From assembly GCA_963513945.1 (NCBI GenBank), contig OY740718.1, forward strand, positions 122,954,850 to 123,018,849: a DNA stretch of 64,000 nucleotides, written 5' to 3'. This stretch comes from Hydrotaea diabolus (Eukaryota > Arthropoda > Insecta > Diptera > Muscidae). The position numbers were made by a program, and so were the translations under genes. This document shows, one piece after another, positions 33,684 through 44,130 of the stretch (the first letter of the stretch is position 1; every line of letters starts with the position of its first letter). A model generated the notes under the pieces. That model ran no database searches, was not told the origin of the DNA, and saw only the letters and a list, made by a program, of their open reading frames with translations.

Positions 33684-34708
33684 GGCAGTATTTTGCTTAA
33701 ACAATATGACGTGCCCACAGTTGTGCTACTTTGTAATTGTTGCAAAATCATAAACCCTTTTAAATTCTTTTCTAAGTTAATTTTTTTTTATTTGTGTCTA
33801 CTGAATAACCTTTGGCGCTTTCTTTTGGATCCGTAGACTACAGACTAGTTTTAAATATTTTAAATCACATAAATCAATAAATTTGTATAAAAGCCGTTAA
33901 ATTTACAAAATTACAATAGTGACGACCTAAAAATTCCATTGCCATTTCTATTTTTTAAAAGTTCCCTTGTCGACTTGCTAACCACTGCTCGCAAACTCCA
34001 ATATCCTATTCGCGCATATCCCCCTTGAGTCTGCTGGGGTTCGCATGGGTGCATTTGCGTGAAATGTTGTCGGTGTCGACAAAGTATGTTGAATAGCACA
34101 GCAGGAAGTAATTATGAGGAGGATAGAGCACCAGCCATTGGGAGCCGCAGCGCCAAGCAGCGAAACTGCTCAATTGACAAAGGAAAAAAACCAAAAGGCA
34201 ACAGGTCTTTAACACATGTTACAAAAAATCTATGAACCAGCATCAACGTCACCAACAACAATCGCTAATCAATGTTACCAATTTCTATTTTGTTTTACCC
34301 ATTTCTTTTGGTTTGCTCTAGCGATAATTTCAGCATTGTTCTTGGTATAGAAAGAATTTAAATGAAGACACCACGTTGCATGTACGGCTGGCCGGAGCCT
34401 GTACTAATGCTGCCTCTCTCTCTGCCTTTGACCAACTTAATTTTGTGTTTAAATTCTGCCTCATTATTCGTTTCATTCTGCAATTTAGTTTTCGTTGCTT
34501 TCGTATTCGATTTGGCCACATTTCACGCTTATTAAATCATGAAATATATCAAAAGCACTTTAGTAGCGGTGTTTTATTACCTATAATTTGCTACACTTGC
34601 GCAAAACACTTAAAGTATATTAAATTACTCGCAGGATGGTTGGGAGGTGCGGGGAAGGCCTTATTCTCTGGGCCTCGAAAATTACGTAGCCAACATGACT
34701 TGACCATT
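33684..34708. other. intergenic DNA
   Basis: No recognised repeat. A 121-codon frame at 34376-34741 runs into the K element and is not supported. Some GC-richer parts (34000-34170) could be host sequence. Confidence 0.35.
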
Positions 34709-34710
34709 TG

Positions 34711-35707
34711 TACACGCAGAAAAATAGAATGGTCGGAGTGACCATATTCGAAGAGGATCATACTATTGTTGGATATATGGTTGTGGCACAACAATATTAT
34801 GATCATTACAACAATATTATGGTTCACACAAAACTATACAAAGATCCCCACAACAATATTATGGTCCTCACAACAATAGAATTATCCACACGCACAACCA
34901 TACTATGGTCCCCACAACCATATTATTATTCACACTCAACCATACTTTGATCCCCACAGCCATATCATGATTCTCATAACCATAGTGTGTTTAACATACA
35001 AACAAAGTATAATCCTCACAACCATAATATGACTCACACACAACCATACTATGATCCCCAAAATTCTCTGTAAGTATTGGGTTAAGTTGCTATTTAATAA
35101 TAGAGATTTTTTTTAAGTAAATTATGTAAAAATACATTAAACTCTTAATAATAGGAGTGAATTTTTAACATTAGATAAAATTTACTTATTAAAATTATAT
35201 CAATTATTCTAATCCAAAGTAGTTTGTTATAAAAAAAAATAATTCACATATAAAAGTACTATTATTGCGTAAGAAACGCAAAAATAGCATTGTCAAATTA
35301 AAAAAATATACGATCTTGCTGGTATGATTGCCGTAATCATGTAATTGTTAACATAACACCCAAAAACAAATACTTTTGTTGCACCAACCATTTTTATATT
35401 GTTGCTACAACCATATTTTTATTTTTAAATTTGGCAACAATACATTTGTTACATTTCAATAATATTAGTTTTGCCGCAATCATACTATTGTCAAAATAAA
35501 ATTCAAAACACAATACTACTTTTATTGCAGAGAACATACTTTTGCTGCCGTGACCATATAGTAACCATATCATTTCTCTGCGTGTAGAACATGTCTAGAG
35601 TAAAATTCAAAATACAATACTATGGTTGCGACGACCATACTTTTATTGCAGAAAACATACTATTGTTACCGTGACCATATAGTAACCATATCTTTTCTCT
35701 GTGTGTA
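34711..35707 (+). mobile_element. K element, full copy with internal minisatellite
   Basis: Left terminus TACACGCAGAAAAATAGAAT, right terminus inverted (..TTTTCTCTGTGTGTA). The 3' end is tandemly duplicated: TTTCTCTGCGTGTA ends first at 35586 and again at 35707, about 121 bp apart. No coding capacity, so non-autonomous. Confidence 0.75.
34785..35072 (+). repeat. K-element minisatellite, about 19-21 bp unit
   Basis: Degenerate units of the form ACAACCATACTATGATCCCC alternate with ACAACCATATTATGATTCAC. The same array type is inside the K copy at 53690-53965. Confidence 0.75.
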
Positions 35708-35709
35708 GA

Positions 35710-36155
35710 ACATGTCTGGAGTAGGGTTAAAAACTTAAGACTTAAAGTCGAATTTTAGACTTTTCGACTTTTTACTATAAAAATAGTCGATTAAAGTCGA
35801 TTTTTTATGTTATTTTTGGGAAAGTGAAATTGCAATATTTTCGAATAAAAAACTAGTTTTCTTTGTATAAAACTTTAGTTTAACAATGTTAGAGTGATTA
35901 TAAACAAATAAACATTAGAAATTTCATGAAGTTTTTACATAAGTAATATTCAAGTTTTAAAAATGTCGCACAAAGTTGATTTTTTAAAGCAGTCGATGAA
36001 AGCACATGAAATCATATGTCCGCATCGACTGATCTCAAAAAATATAAGAGATTATAATGAAAAAATAATCTCTTACGCGGGATAGAAGTGGCAACGATTG
36101 ACAATTATTTTCGCTATTTTGGCAATAAATGGAAACTCGCATTCCATTGTTTTCC
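35710..36155. other. intergenic DNA with AGTCGA cluster
   Basis: 35740-35805 contains five near-copies of AAAGTCGA or its complement, forming small hairpins. No gene. Confidence 0.4.
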
Positions 36156-36158
36156 ATA

Positions 36159-36254
36159 TGTGACAGCGCATTGAGAAAGGGACCTAAGAGTAAAAAAATC
36201 AATTTTCATTTTTTTTTTCTTTTTTTAATGTGGACAACATCTGAGCATCGATGC
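36159..36254 (+). mobile_element. MITE-D copy 3, left-end fragment
   Basis: Begins TGTGACAGCGCATTGAGAAA after TA and stops after GTGGACAACATCTGAGCATC. The remaining 140 bp are missing. Confidence 0.85.
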
Positions 36255-36439
36255 CTTAATTGTAGAGAACATATAACACAGTACAACAGCCAATCTGGGG
36301 GGTGAGAAATTCCAAGTCAGGGTGATGGTACTAGGTCAGTATATTAAAACCCTCAAAGGGTTTTGCTTTCGTATGTGCCAGTTTTTATGACCTTTTAAAT
36401 TTTTTCCTTATCTTGATGTTTTTTCGCTTAGTTGTAAAA

Positions 36440-36625
36440 TGTTGGCAAAAACGTAGTTTGACATAACTCGAGAACGACTAGTTCGATTTTGCTGAAATAA
36501 ATTGAGAAAAATTAATAATTAAATTTTCTTTAATCCATTTATATACTGTTTCTCTACCAAATCAACATTTTTGCAACTAAAAATAAATTTATGAAGAAAA
36601 TTTTGCCAAAAAAATTTTTTTTTTT
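36440..36625 (+). mobile_element. fragment related to foldback element F1
   Basis: Aligns loosely by eye with 56960-57100: CTTTAATCC..ATAC..GTTTC, then AATAAATTTATGAAGAAAA near 36580 versus AATAAATGTATGAAGAAAA. Preceding CTCGAGAACGACTAGTTCGA parallels the ACTCCAGAACTACCAGTCCG part of F1. Diverged, directly beside a maT copy. Confidence 0.5.
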
Positions 36626-36631
36626 TTGCCT

Positions 36632-37645
36632 TTACACACGCCTTAAGTCGAACTGGCCAATCGTCAATAGCTGCTCGAACCTCGTCCATTGGAAATTTGT
36701 CCACTGCTCGAACCAAAGCAGTCTTAAGAGATCCAATGTTGGGGTATCTTTTGTGGCAAACCTTGTCCTCTAAAACAGTTCACAATTTGTAATCCATAGG
36801 GTTCAAATCTGGATCTGCCTGAGGGCCATTCCTCAGAGGAAATGAACGCTGGCAAATTGTTTCGAAGCCTGGCCTAGGACGTTTTAGCCTTATGGGCCGG
36901 CGCAGAATTCTGCTCGAAAGTCCATGGCTGGTTTTGGAACGGGGAATTGTTAAGAGGCTTCACAACAGCTTCCAAAACGGTTTCTTGGTAAACTTTGGCC
37001 GATGTTTTGACTCCTTGTTCGCAGAAATGCAGGTCAGTGATCCCATCGTAAGAGACACCCCACCAAACCATGACTGAAGCTGGGGGATGACCCTTTTCCA
37101 CCGTTAGGATCAGTTCAGATGCTTCCTTAGATGAACGCAAATACACTCTATCATTTTGCTTGTTAAATTTTTTCTGAACGCTAAAATTTTTTCATCGGTT
37201 AACAAAATTTTTTTGTGCAAGATATCAGCGTGCTTCATTAAAAGACGTTGCCATTTTTCAATCCTATTTTTTTTAAAGCTGCAGTCAATAAATGTTCGTT
37301 ACGTCGTTTGAAAGCCCCAAGTCCCAAGTCTTTTTTAATGATTCGACTCATGGACTTTTGCGTGATATTCATCTCACGGGCCATGATTTTCTGTTTTCGG
37401 AGCGGATTTCTGTGAATTCTTGATTTAACGGCTTTGATGACATGCGGTCTTCGAACAGAGCGTGGGCGGCCCGACCGGTGGCGGTCTTTTACATCTCCAG
37501 TCTCCTCAAACAGTTGTATGCATCGGTAGACGACATGCGGCTAGTCCCTAGTGGCCGGAGCGTTTTGAAAATATCGCTTTTTTGTTATTTCACACTTGAA
37601 AAGCGCTATTACAGCGATACGGTTCTCATTATCTGACCACCCCAT
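36632..37645 (-). pseudogene. maT-like transposase copy 4
   Basis: The start codon at 37645 reads MGWSD (E2 changed to G). The HTH and SGRPRSVRRP-like region, MAREMNITQKSMSRIIKKDL and the block SKEASELILTVEKGHPPASV to WTFEQNSAPAHKAK follow. The second catalytic Asp is Asn here. The third site is frameshifted near 36815. The tail DEVRAAIDDWPVRLKACVKA is at 36640-36710. Confidence 0.85.
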
Positions 37646-37716
37646 GATGAAAGTTGAAACAGTTTTAAAATCCCGTTACAGACTAACGCTATTGAGGTTA
37701 GCTTTGAAAACCAATA

Positions 37717-37955
37717 TGTGACAGCGCATAGAGAAAGGGACCTAAGGGTAAAAAAAATCAATTTTCCCTTTTTTTGATGTGGACAACATCTGAGCATCGA
37801 ATGAGACCGATCCCATGCCCCTAAAGTGTTCCCTCCCAGAGATATGCTCATTTTATGAAAGTGATGGTACACCAAAGATACACGTATTTAAATCTTTAAA
37901 ATGGCTGACAAAACTGGTTTTTACCCTTAGGCCCCTTTCTATTTTGCGCGTCACA
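37717..37955 (+). mobile_element. MITE-D copy 4 (monomer), empty site known
   Basis: 239 bp, TGTGACAGCGC.. to ..GCGCGTCACA. The maT leader without it (for example copy 1 inverted) reads AACCCATATGACATTAACG; here AACCAATA is followed by the element and then TATGTCATTAACG, so TA was duplicated and nothing else changed. Confidence 0.95.
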
Positions 37956-38039
37956 TATGTCATTAACGGGGTATATTCAGTTCTACTATTGAAATGGATG
38001 TGTTCAATGTTCAACAGTATCTATGTAGCTACTAAGTAT

Positions 38040-39418
38040 AATTAAAATTTGTTGGCAACTATTTTTCCCATGCATTTAAACAGATTTCGCCAAAGCCACT
38101 TTCTTGATTTTTAAGCTCACAACTAACCTATTTACAGAATAGCTGATACTTTAGAACGGGCTCAAATTTGTGGCCCTTAAGCAAAACCTAGTATTTTCTA
38201 CTCAGCATTTATTCCTCCTAATTGCTTTTCAGCCTCGTCAGATACGGTTAGTAACGGCAAAATTTCAAACCAAAAGGCCTTCTTCTACCACCAGTTCCGA
38301 CCTGTTGCCGACCCTGTTTTTATTCTCGTAACAAACTTTTTTGCTATAATATTTTTAATGCATTTTTTACATGGGCCATAAGACAAAGTTAGTTTGTTAA
38401 AATGCATAATACGCCAAAGAGAATCAAAAATCATTTTGATCCAGAACATTTTCTTTTCAACGCCGCATCAGGTTTCTGGCAAATTTGACCAGTTTTGTTA
38501 TATAGATTTTTTTGTTTCTGCTGCCATGATCATTATCAGGAGATACTACACTTTGTTATTTTCATACCTCAAGTGGATTGAAACGCATTGGGAATCCAGT
38601 GTACAAAACAAGAAGTGGAAATTGCAGATGTTTTTTTTTTGATTCTCAGACTATCGGGCAATTGGGTTCATTTAACATTCGAAATTAGTTTTGTGAAATG
38701 TTGATTTCAAACGATCTCAAAGCGTCAAAATTGGACATAATTTGATTTGAAATATTTTAATCGCCACCACCGGTTAAAGCATTTAAAATAAATGGTATAT
38801 CTTACGAGTACAAGTGTTGATATTCTATCTGCTGGCAAATGGAAGATGTAGTCTGCAGAACATTGGAAAGCAGAGAAAGCATGACCAATTTGGAGACGCT
38901 TTAATTACCTACATTCGAAAGTGTCAAATGCCGTATTTACACGAACTATTTCCGCAAATACATACCACAAAAAAGAGATTGTTCAATGACATGTAAGTTA
39001 TGTTGGAAATTAGCTGACTTCTGTTTGGTTGGCTACTAAATCGTATAAAACAACTTCAAATGCTAGCTCATTACGTGGACAATAGTTATGCTAAATGGAC
39101 AAACGAATTAAACGGTAGAACACAAATCATAGCTGATACTGACAGCATGAATGCTAGAAAAGTATGGCTAGATTAGGAAAGCAATTGACCATCAGAATAC
39201 TTGCAAAAAAATCGATGAAAAATTATTTTGACTTGGATGCAATACATACAGCACCTGCCTAACATGGAGCCTCAAAAGCCACCTCCTCTGATAACTGTCT
39301 CCCGTCATATGGGACATAACGAATCTTCTTTAGACATCCGGTCCTGAGATAAGCGCGAAATCATGTGCTCTCTGCTATAAAAACCTACTCGTTTATCTTG
39401 TGGCAAACTTAAAAATCG
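38040..39418. other. mostly unique DNA with a coding-like block
   Basis: 38826-38992 is open on the plus strand, reading IGKQRKHDQFGDALITYIRK then MPYLHELFPQIHTTKK, and ends NDM at GTAAGTTA. 39025-39175 also looks coding (QMLAHYVDNSYAKWTNEL, TQIIADTDSMNARKVWLD). I do not recognise the family. It could be exons of a host gene or a decayed transposase. Confidence 0.3.
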
Positions 39419-39420
39419 TA

Positions 39421-39680
39421 TGTGACGCGCAAAAGAAAAAGGGACCTGAGGTTAAAAACCAGTTTTGTTCAGGAGAGCCATTTTAAAGATTAGGTCCCTT
39501 TCTATTTGCGCTTATAATCGGCGACTTCACTTTCATAAAACGCGCATATCTCTGGGAGGGAACACTTTTGGGGCATGGGATCGGTCTCATTCGATGCTCA
39601 GATGTTGTCCACATTAAAAAAAGAAAAAAATGAAAATTGATTTTTTTACCCTTAGGTCCAATTCTCTATGCGCTGTCACA
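39421..39680 (-). mobile_element. MITE-D copy 5
   Basis: 260 bp in inverted orientation, TGTGACGCGCAAAAGAAAAA at left and ATGCGCTGTCACA at right, TA at 39419-39420 and 39681-39682. Confidence 0.9.
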
Positions 39681-39682
39681 TA

Positions 39683-40005
39683 AATAGTTTTGTGTGAGAC
39701 AACTCTTTCCCGCTCGAAATCTTGACAATAAGACAGTATCATACATTCGCTGAACACAGTGGATCGATTTACTCTTGGAAGATTAGGTTGTAAGGGGTTG
39801 CCGTGTTCAACCGGAGGTCTATTGGCCCTTTCTGATATCTAACGATCAGATATACAGGGTGAGTTTGAAAAAAAATGTATATAAAACGTAAGTCGTTCAA
39901 GTGCTTGTGTGCCCATACCCAAGCCCGTCGGTCTTTTCTATTAATTTGTATAGCTTTTTGCGAGGTATATTTGTAATGTCTGCAACGTCGTCGAAAAATC
40001 GCTTG
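39683..40005. repeat. gap containing unit 1 of a diverged direct repeat
   Basis: 39878-40004 (GTCGTTCAAGTGCTTGTGTG to CGTCGAAAAATCGCTT) recurs at about 41603-41727 (ATTCGTTCAAGTGTTTATGT to CGTTAAAAATCGCTTT), roughly four fifths identical by eye. The two units bracket maT copy 5 and MITE-D copy 6. TACAGGGTGAGTTTGAAAAA at 39853 may be a transposon end. Confidence 0.55.
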
Positions 40006-40007
40006 TA

Positions 40008-41283
40008 CTTAGTAGGGGCATAAATACTGTTACAGCATTGAACACACCCATTTCAATAGTAGAACTGAACATACCCCGTTAATGTCATATGGGTTTTGAA
40101 AGCTAACTTCAATAGCTTTAGTCTGTAACGGGATTTTAAAAATGTTTCAACTTTCATCATGGAGTGGTCAAATAATGAGAACCGTATCGCCGTAATAGCT
40201 CTTTTCAAGTGTGAAATGAAAAAAGCGATATTTTCAAAACGCTCCGGCCACTAGGGATTAGCCGCATGTTTGTCTACCGATGCATAAAACTGTTTGAGGA
40301 GACTGGAGATGTAAATGACCGCCACCGGTCGGGCCGCCCACGCTCTGTTCGAACGCTATTAAATCAAGAATTCACAGAAATCCGCTCCAAAAACAGAAAA
40401 TCATGGCCCGTGAGAATATCACGCAAAATACTATGGGTCGAATCATAAAAAGGCTTGGGACTTGGGGCTTTCAAACGACGTACCGGACATTTATTGACTG
40501 CAGCTTAAAAAAATAGGAGTGAAAAATGCAAACGTCTTTTAGTGAAGCACGCTGATAACTTGCAGAGAAAAATTTTGTTCACCGATGAAAAAATTTTTAC
40601 CGTTCAGGAAAAATTTAACAAGCAAACTGATAGAGTCTATGCGCGTTTTCTAAGGAAGCATCTGAACTGATCCCAAGGGTAGAAAGGGGTCATCACCCAG
40701 CTTCAGTCATGGTTTGGTGGGGTGTCTCTTACGATAGGTTCACTGACCTGCATTTCTGCGAACAAGGAGTCAAAACATCGGCTAAAGTTTACCAAGAAAT
40801 CGTTTTGGAAGCTGTTGTGAAGCCTCTTAACAATTTCCTGTTCCAAAACCAGCCATGGACTTTCTAGCAGGATTCTGCGTCGGCCCTTAAGGCTAAAACG
40901 TTCCAGGCCAGGCTTCGAAACAATTTGCCAGCGTTCATTTCCTCTGAAGAATGACCCTCAGGCAATCCAGATTTGAACCCATTGGATTACCAATTGTGGA
41001 CAAGGTTTGTCACAAAAGATACCCCAACATTGGATCTCTTAAGACTGCTTTGGTTCGAATGTGGCCAATTTTCCAATGGACGATGTTCGTGCAGCTATTG
41101 ACGATAGGCCAGTGCGACTTAAGGTGTGTGTAAAGGCAAAAGGAGGACATTTCAAATAAGTAGATTCTTTTTGGATACAATATACATCAATAAATATATT
41201 AAAAAATATTTGGTCCAAAAACATTCAGTAATTTTTATTTTACAGCATATAATGTATGTAACAGTATTTATGTCCCTACTAAA
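40008..41283 (+). mobile_element. maT-like (DD37D) element, copy 5
   Basis: Left terminus CTTAGTAGGGGCATAAATAC with TA at 40006-40007. The right terminus is cut: TTTATGTCCCTACTAA then A-rich DNA. Nearly full length. Confidence 0.88.
40159..41159 (+). pseudogene. maT-like transposase copy 5
   Basis: Begins MEWSNNENRIAVIAL at 40159 and ends GGHFK before TAA (family GGHFE). Frameshifts follow near 40250, 40370 and 40660; the second catalytic region reads WTF-stop-QDSASALKAK and the third has lost its surrounding bases (deletion near 41000 removes part of NPLDYKLWTVLED). Heavily decayed. Confidence 0.82.
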
Positions 41284-41354
41284 AAATATCTGAAGATCAG
41301 AGAGGAGAAAAAGATTTCAGAGATACAGGGAGAGTAACTAAAAAAAGATATATA

Positions 41355-41590
41355 TGTTGCGCGCAAAATAGAAAGGGACCTAATGGTTTTGTTCAGGAGA
41401 GCCATTTTAAAGATTTAAATAAGTGTATCTTTGGTGTACCATCACTTTCACGCGCATACGAGTATCTCTGGGAGGGAACAAGTTTGGGACATAGGATCGG
41501 TCTCATTCGATGCTCAGATGCTGTCCACATCAAAAAAAAGTGAAAGTTGATTTTTTTACCCTTAGGTCCCTTTCTCTATGCGCTGTCACA
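41355..41590 (-). mobile_element. MITE-D copy 6 (monomer)
   Basis: 236 bp inverted copy: left TGTTGCGCGCAAAATAGAAA (TGTGAC decayed), right ATGCGCTGTCACA with TA after it. Part of the GAACAAAACTGGTTTTTA block near the left end is deleted. Confidence 0.88.
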
Positions 41591-41739
41591 TATAAGTTTA
41601 TGAGCCGTAATTCGTTCAAGTGTTTATGTGTTCATTTCCAAGCCCGTCTGTCGTTTCGACGAATTTGTATAGTTTCTATAACCTTTATTTGTAATGTTTG
41701 CAAGGTCGTTAAAAATCGCTTTTATATATGGGCTAGCCT

Positions 41740-42065
41740 AGATTTCTCCCTTGAGTTGACGATGTGCTCGTCCATAAGCGCCGCCTATAGCACAGTGCCC
41801 TGATAGAGTGCTTATGCACATTTTTCTAGCTCATTTGAATGCCTAGCACTAGGTTCGTGTGATTTTTCAAGCGTATATAGATTTTCATCAAGGCCCCGCC
41901 AGGTGTCTGTATAAGTATAGTAAAATAGCTCAAAAATGACATAAACGCGTCTAGGGCCTGTCCGCGTCACCAGTTTCGGATTCGGTTCTAACACTCTCGC
42001 CTGCAAACTCATTTTCAAGAATGTTGGTGTGCCCAGATACCCAAACGCATTTGAGACTTTATATT
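41740..42065 (-). pseudogene. non-LTR retrotransposon RNase H relic
   Basis: The minus strand reads CVWVSGHTNILENEFAGESV from about 42045 down, matching the WVPGH..GNExAD motif of LINE RNase H domains. Near 41790 it reads STLSGHCAIGGAYGRAHRQL, matching the TGHCxIGxHAxRL motif that follows in Jockey and I-type elements. Multiple stops. Only this 3' part survives. Confidence 0.6.
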
Positions 42066-42181
42066 TTCTTTAATCGTAGCCTAAGATGCTAGCATGACAA
42101 CGAAGATTCCACATAGATTTGGATTTAAGATGTTGAACGATTTCTTTCCAGAATCTGTCTAGCCGCTAAGAGAATAGCATA

Positions 42182-42610
42182 TGTGACAGTGCATAAATAA
42201 AGGGACCTAAGGGTAAAAAAAATCAATTTTCACTTTTTTTGATGTGGACAACATCTGAGCATCGAATGAGACCGATCCCATGCCCCAAAAGTGTTCCCTC
42301 CCAGAGATATGCGCGTTTTATGAAAGTGAAGTCGCCGATTATAAGCGCAACTAGAAAGGGATCTAATCTTTAAACAAGATTAGATCCCTTTTTTCATCAA
42401 CTTTTCACTTTTTTTTGAGTGGACAACATCTGAGCATCGGAAGAGACCGATCCCATGCCACAAAAGTGTTCCCTCCAAGAGATATGCGCGTTTTATGAAA
42501 GTGAAGTTGCCGATTTTAAGCGCAAATAGAAAGGTACCTAATCTTTAAAATGGCTCTCCTGAACAAAACTGCTTTTTAACCTTAGGTCCCTTTCTATTTT
42601 GCGCGTCACA
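42182..42610 (+). mobile_element. MITE-D copy 7 (dimer)
   Basis: 429 bp, TA on both sides. Two internal units in tandem. At their junction GGGATCTAATCTTTAAACAA is followed by the inverted GATTAGATCCC, forming a hairpin not seen in copies 2 and 8. Confidence 0.9.
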
Positions 42611-42839
42611 TATGGGCATTTCCAGTGGAAGGTCCAATCAGAAGAAATAATCAAAAGTACTTAAGAAAAAATCTGTATCGAATATTTTTCAAAAATAAAA
42701 ATACTGTTCAATTATTAATATTTTATTGTTAATCAATAAATGAAATACTTTGCTTTTGTCACTGTAAAATTGGTTCCAAATTGAAGTTATGCTCTAATAA
42801 AGGCATCTCAATAATTCCGTGACTTTTTAAAAAAATAAA

Positions 42840-43950
42840 ACACAGTTTTTTTTTTGCAAAAAAAATATTATTTCAACATAATCTCCTTCTAGCTCAATAC
42901 AAACAGTCCAACGTTTCTCCAATTTTTGTATTCCTTTCAAAAATAGAATTTTTCGAGGTCCATAAAATAGGCATTCGTTTGATCAATAATTTCATCGTTG
43001 GAGCTGAATCTCTTTCCCCCGAGCCATTTATTAAGGTTTGGAAATAGGAAATATTCACTGGGGGCTAAATCCGGAGAATATGGCGGATGAGGTACCAATT
43101 CGTAATCCAATTCATGCAATTTTGCCATTGAAACCGCACACGTGTGCATTATTTTGATAATGCTATATGGGGTCATTTTTTTCTTGGCTATATAGGGAAA
43201 TTTTTTTTAAATCCTTGTTGAATCGGTCCAATATGTTGTCATAATATTCGCCTTATATTGTTTTTCCCTTTTGAATGTAATTGATGGGGATTATCCCGCG
43301 TACATCCCAAAAAACTGCTGCCCTCACCTTATTGACAGACAAAGTCAGCTTGGACTTCTTCGGAGCCGGTTCACCCAGAGAAACCCATTTTTTAAGCTGC
43401 TGCTTGGTTTTCGGAGTGTTGTAATGGATCCATATTTCATCCACAGTTACAAAACGCCGCAAAGACTCATTTGAATTAGAGTTAAACAACTGCATACAAT
43501 CCTTTGAAGCTGTCATACGATTACGTTTATGGTCATTTGAGAGCAAACGCGGCACCCACCTTGGAGACAGCTATCTTAAAGTCAACTGATCATATAAAAT
43601 CAAAACCACACTGCCATATGAAATACGTATAGCATCAACAATCTCACGCACTTTTACTCTTCGATCGGGCAGCACCATATCTTAGATTTTTTCAACATTT
43701 TCTTGTGCATTGACAAAAATTGGCCGTCCAGAACGTTTAGCGTCAGCTGAACTTGTGCGACCACAACGAAAGTCAGTAAACCATTTTTTACCATTGAAAT
43801 CGATAGAGCAGAGTCCCCATAGTAGTTATCAAGCATTTCCTTGGTTATTTGGCGCAATAAATAATGTTTAATGAGTACTCGAAATTTACTTTTTTCCATT
43901 TTTAACAAAATCCACCAGGCTGTATATTTTGAACAGCTGTTAAACACAAA
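42840..43950 (-). mobile_element. marE mariner, degenerate
   Basis: A third mariner lineage. Termini were not resolved: the arms near 42800-42840 and 43935-43990 share only a weak AATTCC pattern. Confidence 0.65.
42868..43899 (-). pseudogene. marE mariner transposase with altered catalytic triad
   Basis: The start MEKSKFRVLIKHYLLRQ is at 43899. The N-terminal HTH region, PRLLSNDHKRNR, FVTVDEIWIHYNTPKTKQQ (first Asp) and KVRAAVFWDVRGIIPINYIQ are visible. The second site reads HYQNNAHTCAV (Asp to Asn) and the third SPDLAPSEYFLF (Asp to Glu). Frameshifts separate the pieces near 43650-43560, 43250 and 42940. The third-site Glu is unusual for a mariner but occurs in a dead copy. Confidence 0.82.
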
Positions 43951-43954
43951 CTAA

Positions 43955-44128
43955 ATGAGGGAATTCTCTCAAAATTGGCAGTAATCTAATAACAGATAGT
44001 ACAGTGTTTCATTTTATGGAACTACAATAGAAGTTAGAAAATTATTAGAATTATTGATATGCCCTGATACTGTCTGTCGTCATTCTGAATAGACCGTAAA
44101 GTTGAGAATCATGGCCATAGACTTGATA
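43955..44128. other. short intergenic gap
   Basis: Nothing recognised. Confidence 0.4.
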
Positions 44129-44130
44129 TA

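Larger units (their letters stand above)
36628..38036 (-). mobile_element. maT-like (DD37D) element, copy 4, with MITE-D inside
   Basis: Minus-strand copy. Its 5' terminus lies at the right (GTAGCTACTAAG, TA at 38037-38038). The 3' end is lost at about 36628, where the F-like fragment begins. A MITE-D is inserted in the 5' leader at 37717-37955. Confidence 0.87.

Noticed and set aside
34376..34741. 121-codon open frame
   Set aside because: Its C-terminal part runs into the left end of a K element; no conserved features.
34785..35072. Regular short repeats that might suggest a CRISPR array
   Set aside because: Units are degenerate, contiguous without unique spacers, lie inside a eukaryotic transposon, and no cas genes are present.
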